From the NCBI GenBank assembly GCA_035529895.1, contig DATKVV010000077.1, positions 1-64,000 on the forward strand: a stretch of 64,000 nucleotides of DNA, written 5' to 3'. Positions within the stretch are counted from its first letter, which is position 1; each line of letters opens with the position of its first letter. The position numbers were made by a program, and so were the translations under genes. Source of the stretch: JAUWKC01 sp035529895. GTDB lineage: Bacteria; Planctomycetota; Phycisphaerae; Sedimentisphaerales; Anaerobacaceae. The notes below the pieces were generated by a model. That model did no database searches and was not told the origin of the DNA. It saw nothing but the letters and a program-made list of their open reading frames with translations. Positions 8,499 to 17,600 of this stretch are shown here, piece after piece.

Positions 8499-9926
8499 AT
8501 GAGAAATGGAATTATAAAAATCGCTGCCGCGGCAATGGTGATATTGTATATGGGCCAGAGCGTCTGTGCGAAGAGGCCTCAAGCGGGCAGCGCCTATAAA
8601 GATGTTGTGATAGAGAACGTTCCGCATGTGAGAGAGAGGCCCGACTTCTGCGGTGAGGCATGCGCGGAGATGTACCTGCGCAAGCTGGGCAAAGACATCA
8701 GGCAGGATGACCTGTTCAATCAGTCGGGCGTTGACCCTCTTAGCGGGCGAGGCTGTTTTACAAGGGAGCTCGTACAGGCTTTGCGAACGATTGGGTTTGA
8801 GACTGGTGATGTTTGGTATAAGATTGACGCCAATGAGAGTAACCGGCAGATAGAAAACCAATTTGAGGCGCTGCACGCCGACCTCGTTGGGGGCGTCCCC
8901 TCGATTGTATGCATGCATTACGACGATAAGGGGAAGGCGAGCGAGCATTTTCGGCTGGTGCTCGGGTATGACTCGAAGAAAGACGAGGTTGTTTATCACG
9001 AGCCGGCAGAGGCGGCAGGGGCCTATAGGCGGATGAAGCGGCAGGAGTTTTTCGAGCTTTGGCCTTTGAAGCATGAGGCGAAACGCCGGATGGTCGTTCG
9101 AATTCGGCTCAAGGCAGGGCAAATCAGAGCACCCGGCCCGGCCACAGGCTTTACAAACGCCGACTATGCCCAGCACGTGATGAAGCTCAAAAGGCTGATT
9201 CCCAATGACGGTTTTACGGTCATTCTGGAAAGACCGTTTTTGGTTATCGGTGACGAGTCGCCGGCTATGGTCAGGCAGCGCTCGGTTCAGACGATTAAGT
9301 GGGCGGTTGATAAGCTAAAACAGGATTATTTCGAGAAGGATCCTGCCGATATTATTGACATCTGGCTGTTCAAAGATGAGAAAAGCTACAAGAAGTATGC
9401 GTGGGAGATTTTTGGCGACCGGCCGGACACGCCGTTCGGTTATTACTCACACGAGCATAAAGCGCTAGTAATGAACATAGCGACGGGCGGGGGCACACTG
9501 GTGCACGAGATTGTTCATCCCTTTATGAGTGCGAATTTTCCGGAGTGTCCGGCCTGGTTCAATGAGGGGCTGGCGTCGCTGTATGAGCAGTGCCGGGAAA
9601 AGGACGGTCGAATCCGGGGGCTGACGAACTGGCGGCTGGCGGGGCTGCAGAAAGACATCCGCGCCGGAAGTGTTCGCTCCTTTGAAGAACTGACCGCCGG
9701 CGGCGAACACAGATTCTACGGGGGCAATAACTACGCCCAGGCCCGGTATCTGTGCTATTATCTGCAGGAGAAGGGGCTGCTGGTCAGGTTTTACCATGAA
9801 TTCTATGCCAACCGTGAAAAGGATCATGCGGGTTACCAAACGCTCAAGAGGGTCCTGAGCGAAGAGGATATGGATGCGTTCGGCAAGCGGTGGGAGCAAT
9901 TTGTCCTGGAACTGACATTTCCGTAG
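8499..9926 (+). CDS. Secreted C39-like peptidase fused to a gluzincin-type zinc peptidase domain
   Basis: A signal peptide (MRNGIIKIAAAAMVILYMGQ) is followed by a papain-like C39 domain at about residues 35-200. This has CGEAC at about 51, HFRLVLGYD (catalytic His) and YHEPAEAAG (Asp region). The second half carries HEIVH at 336-340 with NEGLAS (Glu356) about 16 residues later, the HExxH...E pattern of gluzincin peptidases. Two protease folds in one 475-residue exported protein is an unusual pairing. The ATG at 8499 is preferred over the TTG at 8463 because it begins the signal peptide. The gene diverges from the sigma factor and stands alone. The target is unknown; processing of a cell-surface or prey protein is a guess. 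Confidence 0.75.
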   Translation: MRNGIIKIAAAAMVILYMGQSVCAKRPQAGSAYKDVVIENVPHVRERPDFCGEACAEMYLRKLGKDIRQDDLFNQSGVDPLSGRGCFTRELVQALRTIGFETGDVWYKIDANESNRQIENQFEALHADLVGGVPSIVCMHYDDKGKASEHFRLVLGYDSKKDEVVYHEPAEAAGAYRRMKRQEFFELWPLKHEAKRRMVVRIRLKAGQIRAPGPATGFTNADYAQHVMKLKRLIPNDGFTVILERPFLVIGDESPAMVRQRSVQTIKWAVDKLKQDYFEKDPADIIDIWLFKDEKSYKKYAWEIFGDRPDTPFGYYSHEHKALVMNIATGGGTLVHEIVHPFMSANFPECPAWFNEGLASLYEQCREKDGRIRGLTNWRLAGLQKDIRAGSVRSFEELTAGGEHRFYGGNNYAQARYLCYYLQEKGLLVRFYHEFYANREKDHAGYQTLKRVLSEEDMDAFGKRWEQFVLELTFP

Positions 9927-9977
9927 CCGAGGTCGCCGTAGCTGCACAATTTTTTTTGAGTTTCCCAAAAAAGAGAG

Positions 9978-10007
9978 TTGACAGCTTAGTTAAGTGGTCG
10001 ATAGTAT
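9978..10007 (+). promoter_or_regulatory. Promoter of the MarR operon
   Basis: TTGACA at 9978-9983 and TAGTAT at 10002-10007, 18 bases apart, 45 bases before the preferred start codon. The -10 runs into an alternating AT tract (AGTATATATATAA). A similar tract lies before the next gene at 10592, so it may be the MarR protein's own operator. Confidence 0.6.
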
Positions 10008-10051
10008 ATATATAAACCATGTCCGAGTGGACCGCACCGCAGGAGAAACAG

Positions 10052-10525
10052 ATGGCCTTGGAACACGAGTTGGGTCTTAGAAAGCCAATAGAACTGCTGC
10101 CCCACGAGGCGCTGCTGAACATCTACTATACGGCCTCGTGCCTGAAAAAGCGTGCCGACGAATTCCTTCGCGGTTTCGGTCTGACGGATGTCCAGTTCAA
10201 CGTTATGATGCTGCTTTGGTATCAGAGCGGCCCGGAAGGGGGCCTGAGCCAGGCGCAGCTAAGCGATATGATGCTTGTCAACCGGGCGAACGTTACTTCA
10301 CTGATAGACCGGATGGAAAAAGCGGCCCTGGTTGCTCGCACGGCCTCGCCGGGTGATCGAAGATACAACATTGTGAAAATGACGAGTCGGGGCAAGAAGC
10401 TGTTTGCAAAGGTCGAGCCCCTGTATGCAAGGCAGGTTCAGGAGATCATGGCGGTGTTCAAAGCAGGTGAGCAAAAAAGGCTTGTAGCGATGTTGGGAAG
10501 GATTCGCGGCGAACTCGCTCGGTGA
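10052..10525 (+). CDS. MarR-family transcriptional regulator
   Basis: A winged-helix regulator. The helix-turn-helix and wing are at about residues 60-105 (LSQAQLSDMMLVNRANVTSLIDRMEKAALVAR, then the wing SPGDRRYN with the conserved D-x-R). Long helices at each end form the dimer interface. The ATG at 10019 is in frame, but it has no ribosome-binding site and would sit within about 5 bases of the predicted transcript start. The ATG at 10052 follows AGGAG at 10041-10045 by six bases, so I choose it (157 residues). The gene heads a run of four same-strand genes: two membrane proteins and a lipoprotein hydrolase. The ligand is unknown. Confidence 0.88.
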   Translation: MALEHELGLRKPIELLPHEALLNIYYTASCLKKRADEFLRGFGLTDVQFNVMMLLWYQSGPEGGLSQAQLSDMMLVNRANVTSLIDRMEKAALVARTASPGDRRYNIVKMTSRGKKLFAKVEPLYARQVQEIMAVFKAGEQKRLVAMLGRIRGELAR

Positions 10526-10578
10526 TCGTGCGGAGAAAAGCAATGGTTTACAGAAGCAAACGGCGTTTGGGGATACAG

Positions 10579-10603
10579 TTGACATATTAACAGTATATAT
10601 AAC
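10579..10603 (+). promoter_or_regulatory. Promoter/operator-like element before the membrane-protein gene
   Basis: TTGACA at 10579-10584 is followed by AGTATATATAAC at 10592-10603, the same two elements as in the MarR promoter but closer together. The spacing is too short for a classical promoter. It may be an operator shared with the MarR gene. Confidence 0.4.
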
Positions 10604-10626
10604 AAGTATTTTGAAGGGGAAAAGAA

Positions 10627-11169
10627 ATGAAGCAGGGCTTTGGGCTGAAGAGTGCGAAGGGGAGTCGGAAGATATCACTCGTTTTGCTTGCGGTATGCGG
10701 GCTGTCGGTGATTGCGGCGTTTATACCTTTGATTGGCAGGGAAGGGGGCGGGTTATCGCCGGCGGGAATGCTGCTTTGCCTGCTGGCAGGCAGTTGTCTA
10801 ATCCTCGCATTTGTGCACACGTGGCGAAGGGCGTGGAAGTTCCTGGTCCTGCTGGCTGTGTCCGCGGTGGGTTTTGCCGGCTTTGTAATCCTGCATAACG
10901 CGTTTTATGCTCTCGGCCGACGCAGTGACCAGATTATTGTGTTGCACTATCTGTTCGAGGTTCTGCATGCGGGTTGCTTTCTTGTTGCGATTTTTGTGTG
11001 TCCGGCAGGTTTTTTGGTCGGCGCAGGCGGCGGTGCAATAACGTGTTTTAGGACCGCACTTTCGGAAGCGAAGAGCGGTCGAAAGGCGGCGTTCATTATT
11101 GTTGGGATATGCTGCATAGCGTCGATAGTTGGATTCTTCGCTTTCGTAGCTGCGCGGGCAATTGGTTGA
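10627..11169 (+). CDS. Polytopic membrane protein of unknown function
   Basis: Not recognised. It has 180 residues with about five hydrophobic helices (around residues 17-36, 45-62, 70-88, 100-130 and 150-175). The ATG at 10627 follows AAGGGG. Several Cys residues lie in the membrane parts, but no CxxC pair or other catalytic motif is visible. It lies between a MarR regulator and another membrane protein, so it is probably part of the same regulated set, perhaps stress or export related. Confidence 0.65.
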   Translation: MKQGFGLKSAKGSRKISLVLLAVCGLSVIAAFIPLIGREGGGLSPAGMLLCLLAGSCLILAFVHTWRRAWKFLVLLAVSAVGFAGFVILHNAFYALGRRSDQIIVLHYLFEVLHAGCFLVAIFVCPAGFLVGAGGGAITCFRTALSEAKSGRKAAFIIVGICCIASIVGFFAFVAARAIG

Positions 11170-11206
11170 TTGTTGTCTTTTTCGATATGAGGTAGGGCGG
11201 CAGGAA

Positions 11207-11620
11207 ATGGCAAGGCCGGTGCAAATGAGATGTATCGAGAAACGGGGAAGCTACACGGCGGGAGGAATTCGCTGGGCGGCGAGGGCTGTGGGCGGTCTTC
11301 TTGCGGCGCTGGTGTTGTCGATTGTTTTTTGCCACGCATTCAGCCCCGAAGGTCTGCCCAATCCTTTTACCCAGCCAGCCGGCGTGGCCTTTGAACTGCT
11401 TGGTTTGGCCATTACCTGGGTGGGGTTGATTGTCGCGTGGAAATTGGAAGGAGTCGGCGGCGTTATGATAATTGCCGGACAACTGGCCTTTCACATCATT
11501 GAGAGGAGACTTTGGCTAAGCACAATGGGAGAGTTTTTTGACTTGGCCGGCATTTTGTTTCTGCTAAGCTGGTGGTTGAGCGTGAAATCGGTACAAACGT
11601 CTTGCGAAGCACGCGAATGA
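11207..11620 (+). CDS. Small membrane protein (DUF7670-like)
   Basis: A protein of about 137 residues with three to four membrane helices. The segment GLIVAWKLEGVGGVMIIAG resembles a widespread group of small membrane proteins with a WKxEGxGG signature; the family name is from memory and is not certain. The frame opens at 11162, which would overlap the previous gene. The ATG at 11207 follows GGCAGGAA and is preferred. Its stop overlaps a possible start of the next gene (ATGA at 11617), suggesting coupled translation. Function unknown. Confidence 0.65.
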   Translation: MARPVQMRCIEKRGSYTAGGIRWAARAVGGLLAALVLSIVFCHAFSPEGLPNPFTQPAGVAFELLGLAITWVGLIVAWKLEGVGGVMIIAGQLAFHIIERRLWLSTMGEFFDLAGILFLLSWWLSVKSVQTSCEARE

Positions 11621-12501
11621 GAAGGGCCTCGATAATGTGGGGCAACAGAGCCTGGCTCATTGTATGCGTATCTTTTGTTGGTGCGATGTGCCTGACGTCG
11701 TGTGAGCGGCCGCCGGTGGGCGCTCTGCACTTTGTCGGCGCAGACCAGGCCGGGGCGGGACAATCACCGGCGAAAGGCCTGGTTGTTGTCACCCACGGCT
11801 GGATTGAAAAGGGCCGGGGCGGCTGGCCCGAGGATATGACCCGCCAGATACACAAACGTGCGGACCCAAACTTATGGCTGTGCGGATACTTTGACTGGTC
11901 GGAAGGTGCGAAAACGGTCAGTCCGACCGAGGCCGCCAAATATGCTCGCGACATTGCAGGGCCGAAGCTGGCCGAGGAAATCATAAGAACCAAAGGCAAC
12001 TGGCGGCATATTCATTTGCTTGGTCATTCGTGCGGGTGCTGGGTTGTCAGTGAGGCGGCCAAAATCCTCGCCCCAAAGACAAAGGCAGACTGGCATTTGA
12101 CTTTTTTCGACGCCTATGTTCCCCCTTCCTGGAAGGAAAGCTCACTCGGCGATGTTAATGCCCCGGCGGATGTGAATTGCTGGGCTGAGCATTATTACAC
12201 GCGGGACCTGACGCTCGGCTGGACGCAGCAGGACCTGAGCTTTGCGCACAACGTCGATATTACAATTATCGACGGCGTGTTCAGGAACCATAATTTCCCC
12301 TGGCAGTGGTATTACGCAACTATCGGCGGACGGTATCCCAAAACCGGATTCACGGGCAAGGCCAAATCGGTTTTTATTGCCGATGGCGTTGAGTACGGCT
12401 TTGCGCGCAGTCGGGAGTGCGGCGGCTCGGAGGCGTGGGAGATAAGCCGAGGCCTGCCAATCGGTAATAGGGCGGTAAGACTGAAAAAGGCGGGAGAGTG
12501 A
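11617..12501 (+). CDS. Lipoprotein with alpha/beta-hydrolase (lipase-like) fold
   Basis: The N-terminus has a lipoprotein signal ending in a lipobox (LTSC), so the mature protein is probably attached to a membrane. The body has VVVTHGW near residue 55, typical of the oxyanion region of lipases, and a GHSCG nucleophile elbow (GxSxG) near residue 130. The Asp is probably in FFDAY, and a His may lie in RNHNFPWQWYY. This resembles eukaryote-type triglyceride lipases or PGAP1-like hydrolases. The ATG at 11617 overlaps the upstream stop; an ATG at 11635 behind AGAAGG is also possible. It is the last gene of the MarR-headed run. Confidence 0.75.
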   Translation: MRRASIMWGNRAWLIVCVSFVGAMCLTSCERPPVGALHFVGADQAGAGQSPAKGLVVVTHGWIEKGRGGWPEDMTRQIHKRADPNLWLCGYFDWSEGAKTVSPTEAAKYARDIAGPKLAEEIIRTKGNWRHIHLLGHSCGCWVVSEAAKILAPKTKADWHLTFFDAYVPPSWKESSLGDVNAPADVNCWAEHYYTRDLTLGWTQQDLSFAHNVDITIIDGVFRNHNFPWQWYYATIGGRYPKTGFTGKAKSVFIADGVEYGFARSRECGGSEAWEISRGLPIGNRAVRLKKAGE

Positions 12502-12582
12502 AGTGGTTGGTCTTCTCATGCGGGAAGGCGGCGTTTTTGTGGATAGCCGGCTGTCTGCCTTAAGAGTTTCTGCAAGCAGGTA

Positions 12583-12611
12583 TTGACGTCGCGGGCGAAA
12601 GTCGCTAACCT
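12583..12611 (+). promoter_or_regulatory. Possible enolase promoter
   Basis: TTGACG at 12583-12588 and TAACCT at 12606-12611 with a 17-base spacer, 65 bases before the enolase start. The -10 is weak. Confidence 0.35.
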
Positions 12612-12675
12612 CTGGCGGAGAATCACAAACAATAGAAGAAGCAGGAATTCTGTACCTGGTGAAAGGGTAGTTGAG

Positions 12676-13962
12676 ATGCTGACGACGATTGTTGATGTGA
12701 AGGGACGGGAAATACTCGATTCTCGCGGCAACCCGACGGTTGAAGTTGATGTATTGCTTGAGGACGGCTCATTCGGTCGGGCGGCGGTGCCGTCCGGTGC
12801 CAGCACCGGCGCCCATGAAGCCATTGAGCTTCGCGACACAAAGGCGAAGCGTTACTTAGGCAAGGGCGTGACCGGTGCGGTCAGGAATGTAAATGAGGTC
12901 ATCGCTCCGGAAGTGCTTGGTCTGGACGCGGCGCAGCAGGAACAGCTTGATAAGTTAATGATTGAGCTTGACGGCACGCCCAACAAGAGCAAGCTCGGCG
13001 CGAACGCGATATTGGGCGTTTCTGTGGCGACGGCAAAGGCGGCGGCGGATTCGGCCGGCCTGTTGCTGTACCGTTATCTTGGCGGGTGCAACGCCAACAT
13101 TCTGCCCGTTCCCATGATGAATATTCTCAACGGCGGAAAACACTCCGACAACAACGTCGATTTCCAGGAGTTTATGATTATGCCGATTGGCGCGGGGAAT
13201 TTCCCCGATGCCCTGCGAATGGGGGCCGAGGTTTTTCATACCCTCAAAGGCGTCCTGTCCAGGAAAGGCTACGCTACCTCGGTCGGTGATGAGGGCGGTT
13301 TTGCGCCCATGCTCAAGAGCAACGAGGAGGCGCTGGAGGTGGTCATGGAGGCAATCAAGAAGGCCGGCTACGAGCCGGGCGAGGACATCTCGATTGCGCT
13401 CGACCCGGCCTCGACTGAGATGTACGACGGCAAGACGAAGTCTTATCGGTTCTTCAAATCAGACCCGAAGAAGAAAATCTCCTCCGAGGCGCTGATTGAG
13501 CACTGGGCCGGGTGGGTTGACAGGTACCCCATCATTTCCATTGAAGACGGACTGGCCGAGGACGACTGGACCGGCTGGGCCAAGTTGAACAAAAAAATAG
13601 GGGACAGGGTCCAACTGGTCGGCGACGACCTGTTCGTGACCAATACCGAGCGTCTGGCAAAAGGTATAAAGCTCGACTGTGCGAACTCGATATTGATAAA
13701 GCTGAACCAGATAGGCACGCTCACAGAGACGTTTGAGGCGGTCAATATGGCTCGGCGGGCCGGCTGGACAGCCGTAATAAGCCACCGCAGCGGCGAGACG
13801 GAAGATACGACAATCGCTGACCTGGCCGTTGCCACGGGCGCCGGCCAGATAAAGACCGGCTCGCTGTGTAGGACAGACAGGATTTGCAAGTACAATCAAC
13901 TGCTTAGAATCAGCGAAGACCTTGGCTCGGCCGGGCGATACGCCGGATTTATGTTCAAATAA
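12676..13962 (+). CDS. eno: Enolase
   Basis: Glycolytic enzyme that interconverts 2-phosphoglycerate and phosphoenolpyruvate; it is also a usual degradosome partner. The typical N-terminus (GREILDSRGNPTVEVDV), the loop PSGASTGAHEA, the metal-binding region (SIEDGLAEDDW) and the enolase signature (ILIKLNQIGTLTET) followed by SHRSGETED are all present. At 428 residues it is full length. The frame is open to 12583, but the ATG at 12676 matches the family start and follows AAAGGG. A DivIC-like membrane protein follows, an arrangement also common in other bacteria. Confidence 0.97.
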   Translation: MLTTIVDVKGREILDSRGNPTVEVDVLLEDGSFGRAAVPSGASTGAHEAIELRDTKAKRYLGKGVTGAVRNVNEVIAPEVLGLDAAQQEQLDKLMIELDGTPNKSKLGANAILGVSVATAKAAADSAGLLLYRYLGGCNANILPVPMMNILNGGKHSDNNVDFQEFMIMPIGAGNFPDALRMGAEVFHTLKGVLSRKGYATSVGDEGGFAPMLKSNEEALEVVMEAIKKAGYEPGEDISIALDPASTEMYDGKTKSYRFFKSDPKKKISSEALIEHWAGWVDRYPIISIEDGLAEDDWTGWAKLNKKIGDRVQLVGDDLFVTNTERLAKGIKLDCANSILIKLNQIGTLTETFEAVNMARRAGWTAVISHRSGETEDTTIADLAVATGAGQIKTGSLCRTDRICKYNQLLRISEDLGSAGRYAGFMFK

Positions 13963-14025
13963 AATCCAAATGACGGATAGCGTTTGGCACTCGGTTCTTT
14001 CTATCCGCTAAGCGCAATTCCAGGT

Positions 14026-14511
14026 ATGCGAAGGCAAAGTATCCTGCGAACGCTTCTGTTTGTCATTTTCTTTAGCATCGGCGCGGCGGCCCTGAGCGGC
14101 TCGATACTGTGCGGGGATTTGCTCGAGTACTATACAAACAGGCATTTGCTCAGTTGCGGCAAAGAATCGCTGAACCGGCTGGAATCGCTAAACGACGACT
14201 ACGATGCGCTGCTCGAACAGGTGCAGAAGGACCCGAATCTTATTAAGCGTATTGCCCCTGTTACGCTGGGCAACGACAGGCCGGATCAGAACACGTATTA
14301 CCCGGAAGTCGCGCCTGAGCAACTGGATGCCGCCCGGAAGGCCTTGACAGAAGAGCCCGGCGGGCGGGCCGCGAGGCCGGCAATACCCGAATGGCTGAAA
14401 CGATGCAGCCAGCCGCACCGACGGATAACGTTGTTTTTGGCAGGGGCGCTGCTAATACTTGTCTCGTTTATTTGGTTTGGCGCCGGTGAAGCGACCGACC
14501 GCAAAGCCTGA
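14026..14511 (+). CDS. Membrane protein, possible FtsB/DivIC-like septum protein
   Basis: 161 residues with a membrane helix near the N-terminus (ILRTLLFVIFFSIGAAAL), a charged stretch, and a second membrane helix at the C-terminus (ITLFLAGALLILVSFIWFG). The central part, with LLEQVQKDPNLIKRIAP then TLG, resembles the end of FtsB/DivIC proteins (L-x2-DPxxIE+xARxxLG). FtsB-type genes often follow eno, which supports the idea. The second membrane helix is unlike FtsB, so the call is tentative. I chose the ATG at 14026 over 13984 because the earlier start gives an unlikely extension. Confidence 0.5.
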   Translation: MRRQSILRTLLFVIFFSIGAAALSGSILCGDLLEYYTNRHLLSCGKESLNRLESLNDDYDALLEQVQKDPNLIKRIAPVTLGNDRPDQNTYYPEVAPEQLDAARKALTEEPGGRAARPAIPEWLKRCSQPHRRITLFLAGALLILVSFIWFGAGEATDRKA

Positions 14512-14646
14512 CCCGCATATTCCATACGGTTGCTGATTGATAATTTGGCGTGAGCAGTTGTCTGGCGGGCACAGTATAGATTGGAGAGGCGCTCTGCGGC
14601 GCAAGCCCGCAGCCCTTTCATTGGATATTGGATTCCCGGCAGGCAC

Positions 14647-17600
14647 TTAGAAGCCTTCCAGCCAGTGCTGACAGAATATCCTGAAATCCCCCCAACCGAC
14701 AGCTCCCGACAAGTCCAGGTCCGTTCCATCGCAGTCGTTCGAAGCGGCGCAGTTGCTGTTGAGCCAGCGTTCGGCGAAGAATGAATAGTCGCCCAGGTCC
14801 ACGCCGTCCGGACAGAGAAGGTCGCCCCACATGGATTGCCAGGCCAATTTCGGATAATTCGTGTGTTCACAGATGTCCCAAATGTCTTCCGTTCCGTTCG
14901 CCGTCTCTGCCACAAAGTCCCAACCGGCATTGGTAAACGTGCTCTGAGTTTTCATGTTTGCTGTGCTCTCACCGATGACATTAGGGTCTGTTGCATTGCC
15001 GATACCGGGTAATGTACCGTTTATCTGGCTGTCCCAAAAACAGGCCGTGTACTTTTCTGAGGTTCCTGTTCCCATTCTTCCCACCAACGCACCGACGGCG
15101 TCAGTTCCCTCGGGGCCTTCCACCACGCAGCTCGAATAGCAATAGTTCGTCTCTGTGCCTCCCTGGTTCCTTCCAATAAGCCCTCCGATATAATCTGTTG
15201 TCCCTGTAACATTGCCCGACGAATAGCAGTTTGTGACTGTACTGTATATCACGTTGGTGCCAACCAAACCGGCAACACAATCATCGCCGGAGACATTGCA
15301 TTTTGTGAAGCTCCCTTCGATTTCCGACCAGAAACTGTTTTCGCCCACCAACCCTGCGACCGAAGAGCCTAATATTGGACCGAAAATAAGACTCTCTGAA
15401 ACATTACCCGTTACAGAGCACCCCGATATCTTACCATACCAGATATTAGCGCCAACAAGACCGCCGATAGCAGTCAAGCCTTGAACATTGGCATTGACGG
15501 CATGGCAGTTGATTATGCTACCTCCATCGCTTAAACCGGCCAGGGAACCCACGCCCCAGCCCCAGACCGAGACAACATTCGGGTCAATTAGTGTCAGGTT
15601 CCGTATGGAAGCCCCGGCCCCCGTGATACTACATACAAAGCCGAAGTACGACAGGTTCAATAGAGGGTCCGGCTGAATATTGCTGATTGCATGATCGTTG
15701 CCGTCGAATGTTCCGGTGAATTCGTAAGGTCTTGGCGCTATCACATAATACTTCGAGCCCTCCAGGTCAAGGTCAGCGGCCAGCTTGAAGTGCTTGTCCA
15801 TGAGTCTTGAGTTGTGTCCGACACTGTTAAGCTGGTCAGCCGTCGCTATCAAATAAGGATTGCCGACCGTGCCGGAGCCGCCTGCGAAAGTCGGCAGCGG
15901 GGGCATGGGCGTAAGTTCATGCCATAAGACAGGGTAACCGCCTCCAGGCGGCATGGCCCAGTCGTCGCTGCCTCCGTTGGCAAGTTCACCGACAAAATCC
16001 CATCCCACAGCCAGGTAGGTGTTTACGTCTTGCATCGCTGTTGTATCAAGGCCCGTTGCGGCCGGACTGTTGGGCGTATTACTGCTGGCAACGTCCCAGA
16101 AGCAGTTGACCACATGGTCTCGTATAGGGAACCAGTTTGGATCATGATACCCGGAAAACCCTCCGACATTTGTTGTTCCGTTGACCGGACCCGTACTGTA
16201 GCAATTCACGATTGCCGTACTGGAACTGTCTCCGATAAACCCTGCCACACAATCGGTTCCCGTAACAGGACCGCTCGCATAACAATCCGCGATATTTGGA
16301 AAGCCTGCATATGTAGACGCCCCACCGACAAGGCCGCCGACCTTGTAGGCGCCGGAAACGGACGCCGAAGAACTGCAGCTCGCGATAAAACTTGCCTTGC
16401 AAAGTCCTACCAGGCCGCCTACATAGTTCTGGCCGTCAACCGAGCCGCCGATAACGGAGCAGCCTGCAATATTTGCAGAGTCGACATAACCGGCTACCGG
16501 CCCCACATAGCTCTGGGAATAATATTTAGTATAAATATCAGGAGAAATAACCTTCAGGTTCCTTATGGTAGCGTCATATACGTATCCGAAAAGCCCTATA
16601 TAATTATCCTCATGCGAAGATGTTGCGAAATAAGAGAAATCGCTGATGCGGTGGAAATTGCCGTCGAACACTCCTCCGAAAGGACTACCGGTGGGCGGTG
16701 CAGAGACGCCGATCCTGTTATAGGAGTTCCCCGTATGTTCTGCCAGCGAGATATCCGCCATAAGTTTGTAATGTTTGCTCCAGCGACTGGGATATAACCC
16801 GATGGCGTTAAACTGCTCGCCCGTCCATATCTGATACGGGTCGTCCGGTTCACCTGTGCCCCCGCCGAAAATAGGTTCGTATTCCACCTCAAGCGTCGGC
16901 GCACTGGGAGGCCAGCCTAAATCTTTGCTCCAGAAGCTTGCCCTTTGCTGCAGCCCCTCATCTGAGCTTATTATTCTGACACTGTAAAAACCGTCGACGG
17001 CATAATCGGTGTCCACATCTTCGGTAACATCCCAGAACGTCTCATCGCCGCTTACTAAACTCCTGTTGATAGGTATAGGTGGTGCAGAGGCGTTGCCCGG
17101 CTGCTTGTTCCAGGTGACCGTTGATTCATCCCAACGGTCAGAAGCCCGAAATACGTCCAGTTGTGGCGCAGGGATGCTGATAAAACTATTCTCAAGACGC
17201 AATTTTGCGCCTATCACAACCTGGCCCGGCGGAATACTCGAAAGGTCGAACTTTATGAATGCGCGGTAAATCGAACCGCTGCTCATACCACTGGTAATTG
17301 CATTACCGCTTCCGTAATTCGTATCCGGGTTTGCACTGTTCGCATAGGTATCTTCAATCGCCTGTAAAGAAATAAGGGTTCCGCTGATCTGGCGGTTGCC
17401 GAAATCCCTGTCGGTCAGAATACTGTCAGTTTCAATTGTTTCGGTATATCTGCCTTCGTCGCCCGGATGAGTTTGATGCCAGCCGGCCTGATGGACTTCA
17501 TCGACAGCATATAAACCGGGCGCCAGACCGGTAAATTCGTAATCGCCGTTGCCGTTAGTGACCGATTTTGGCTCTCCCATGTCCCACTGCCTGTTGCCGT

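Noticed and set aside
10019..10051. Leaderless start of the MarR gene at 10019
   Set aside because: The strong Shine-Dalgarno site before 10052 makes the internal ATG the better start.
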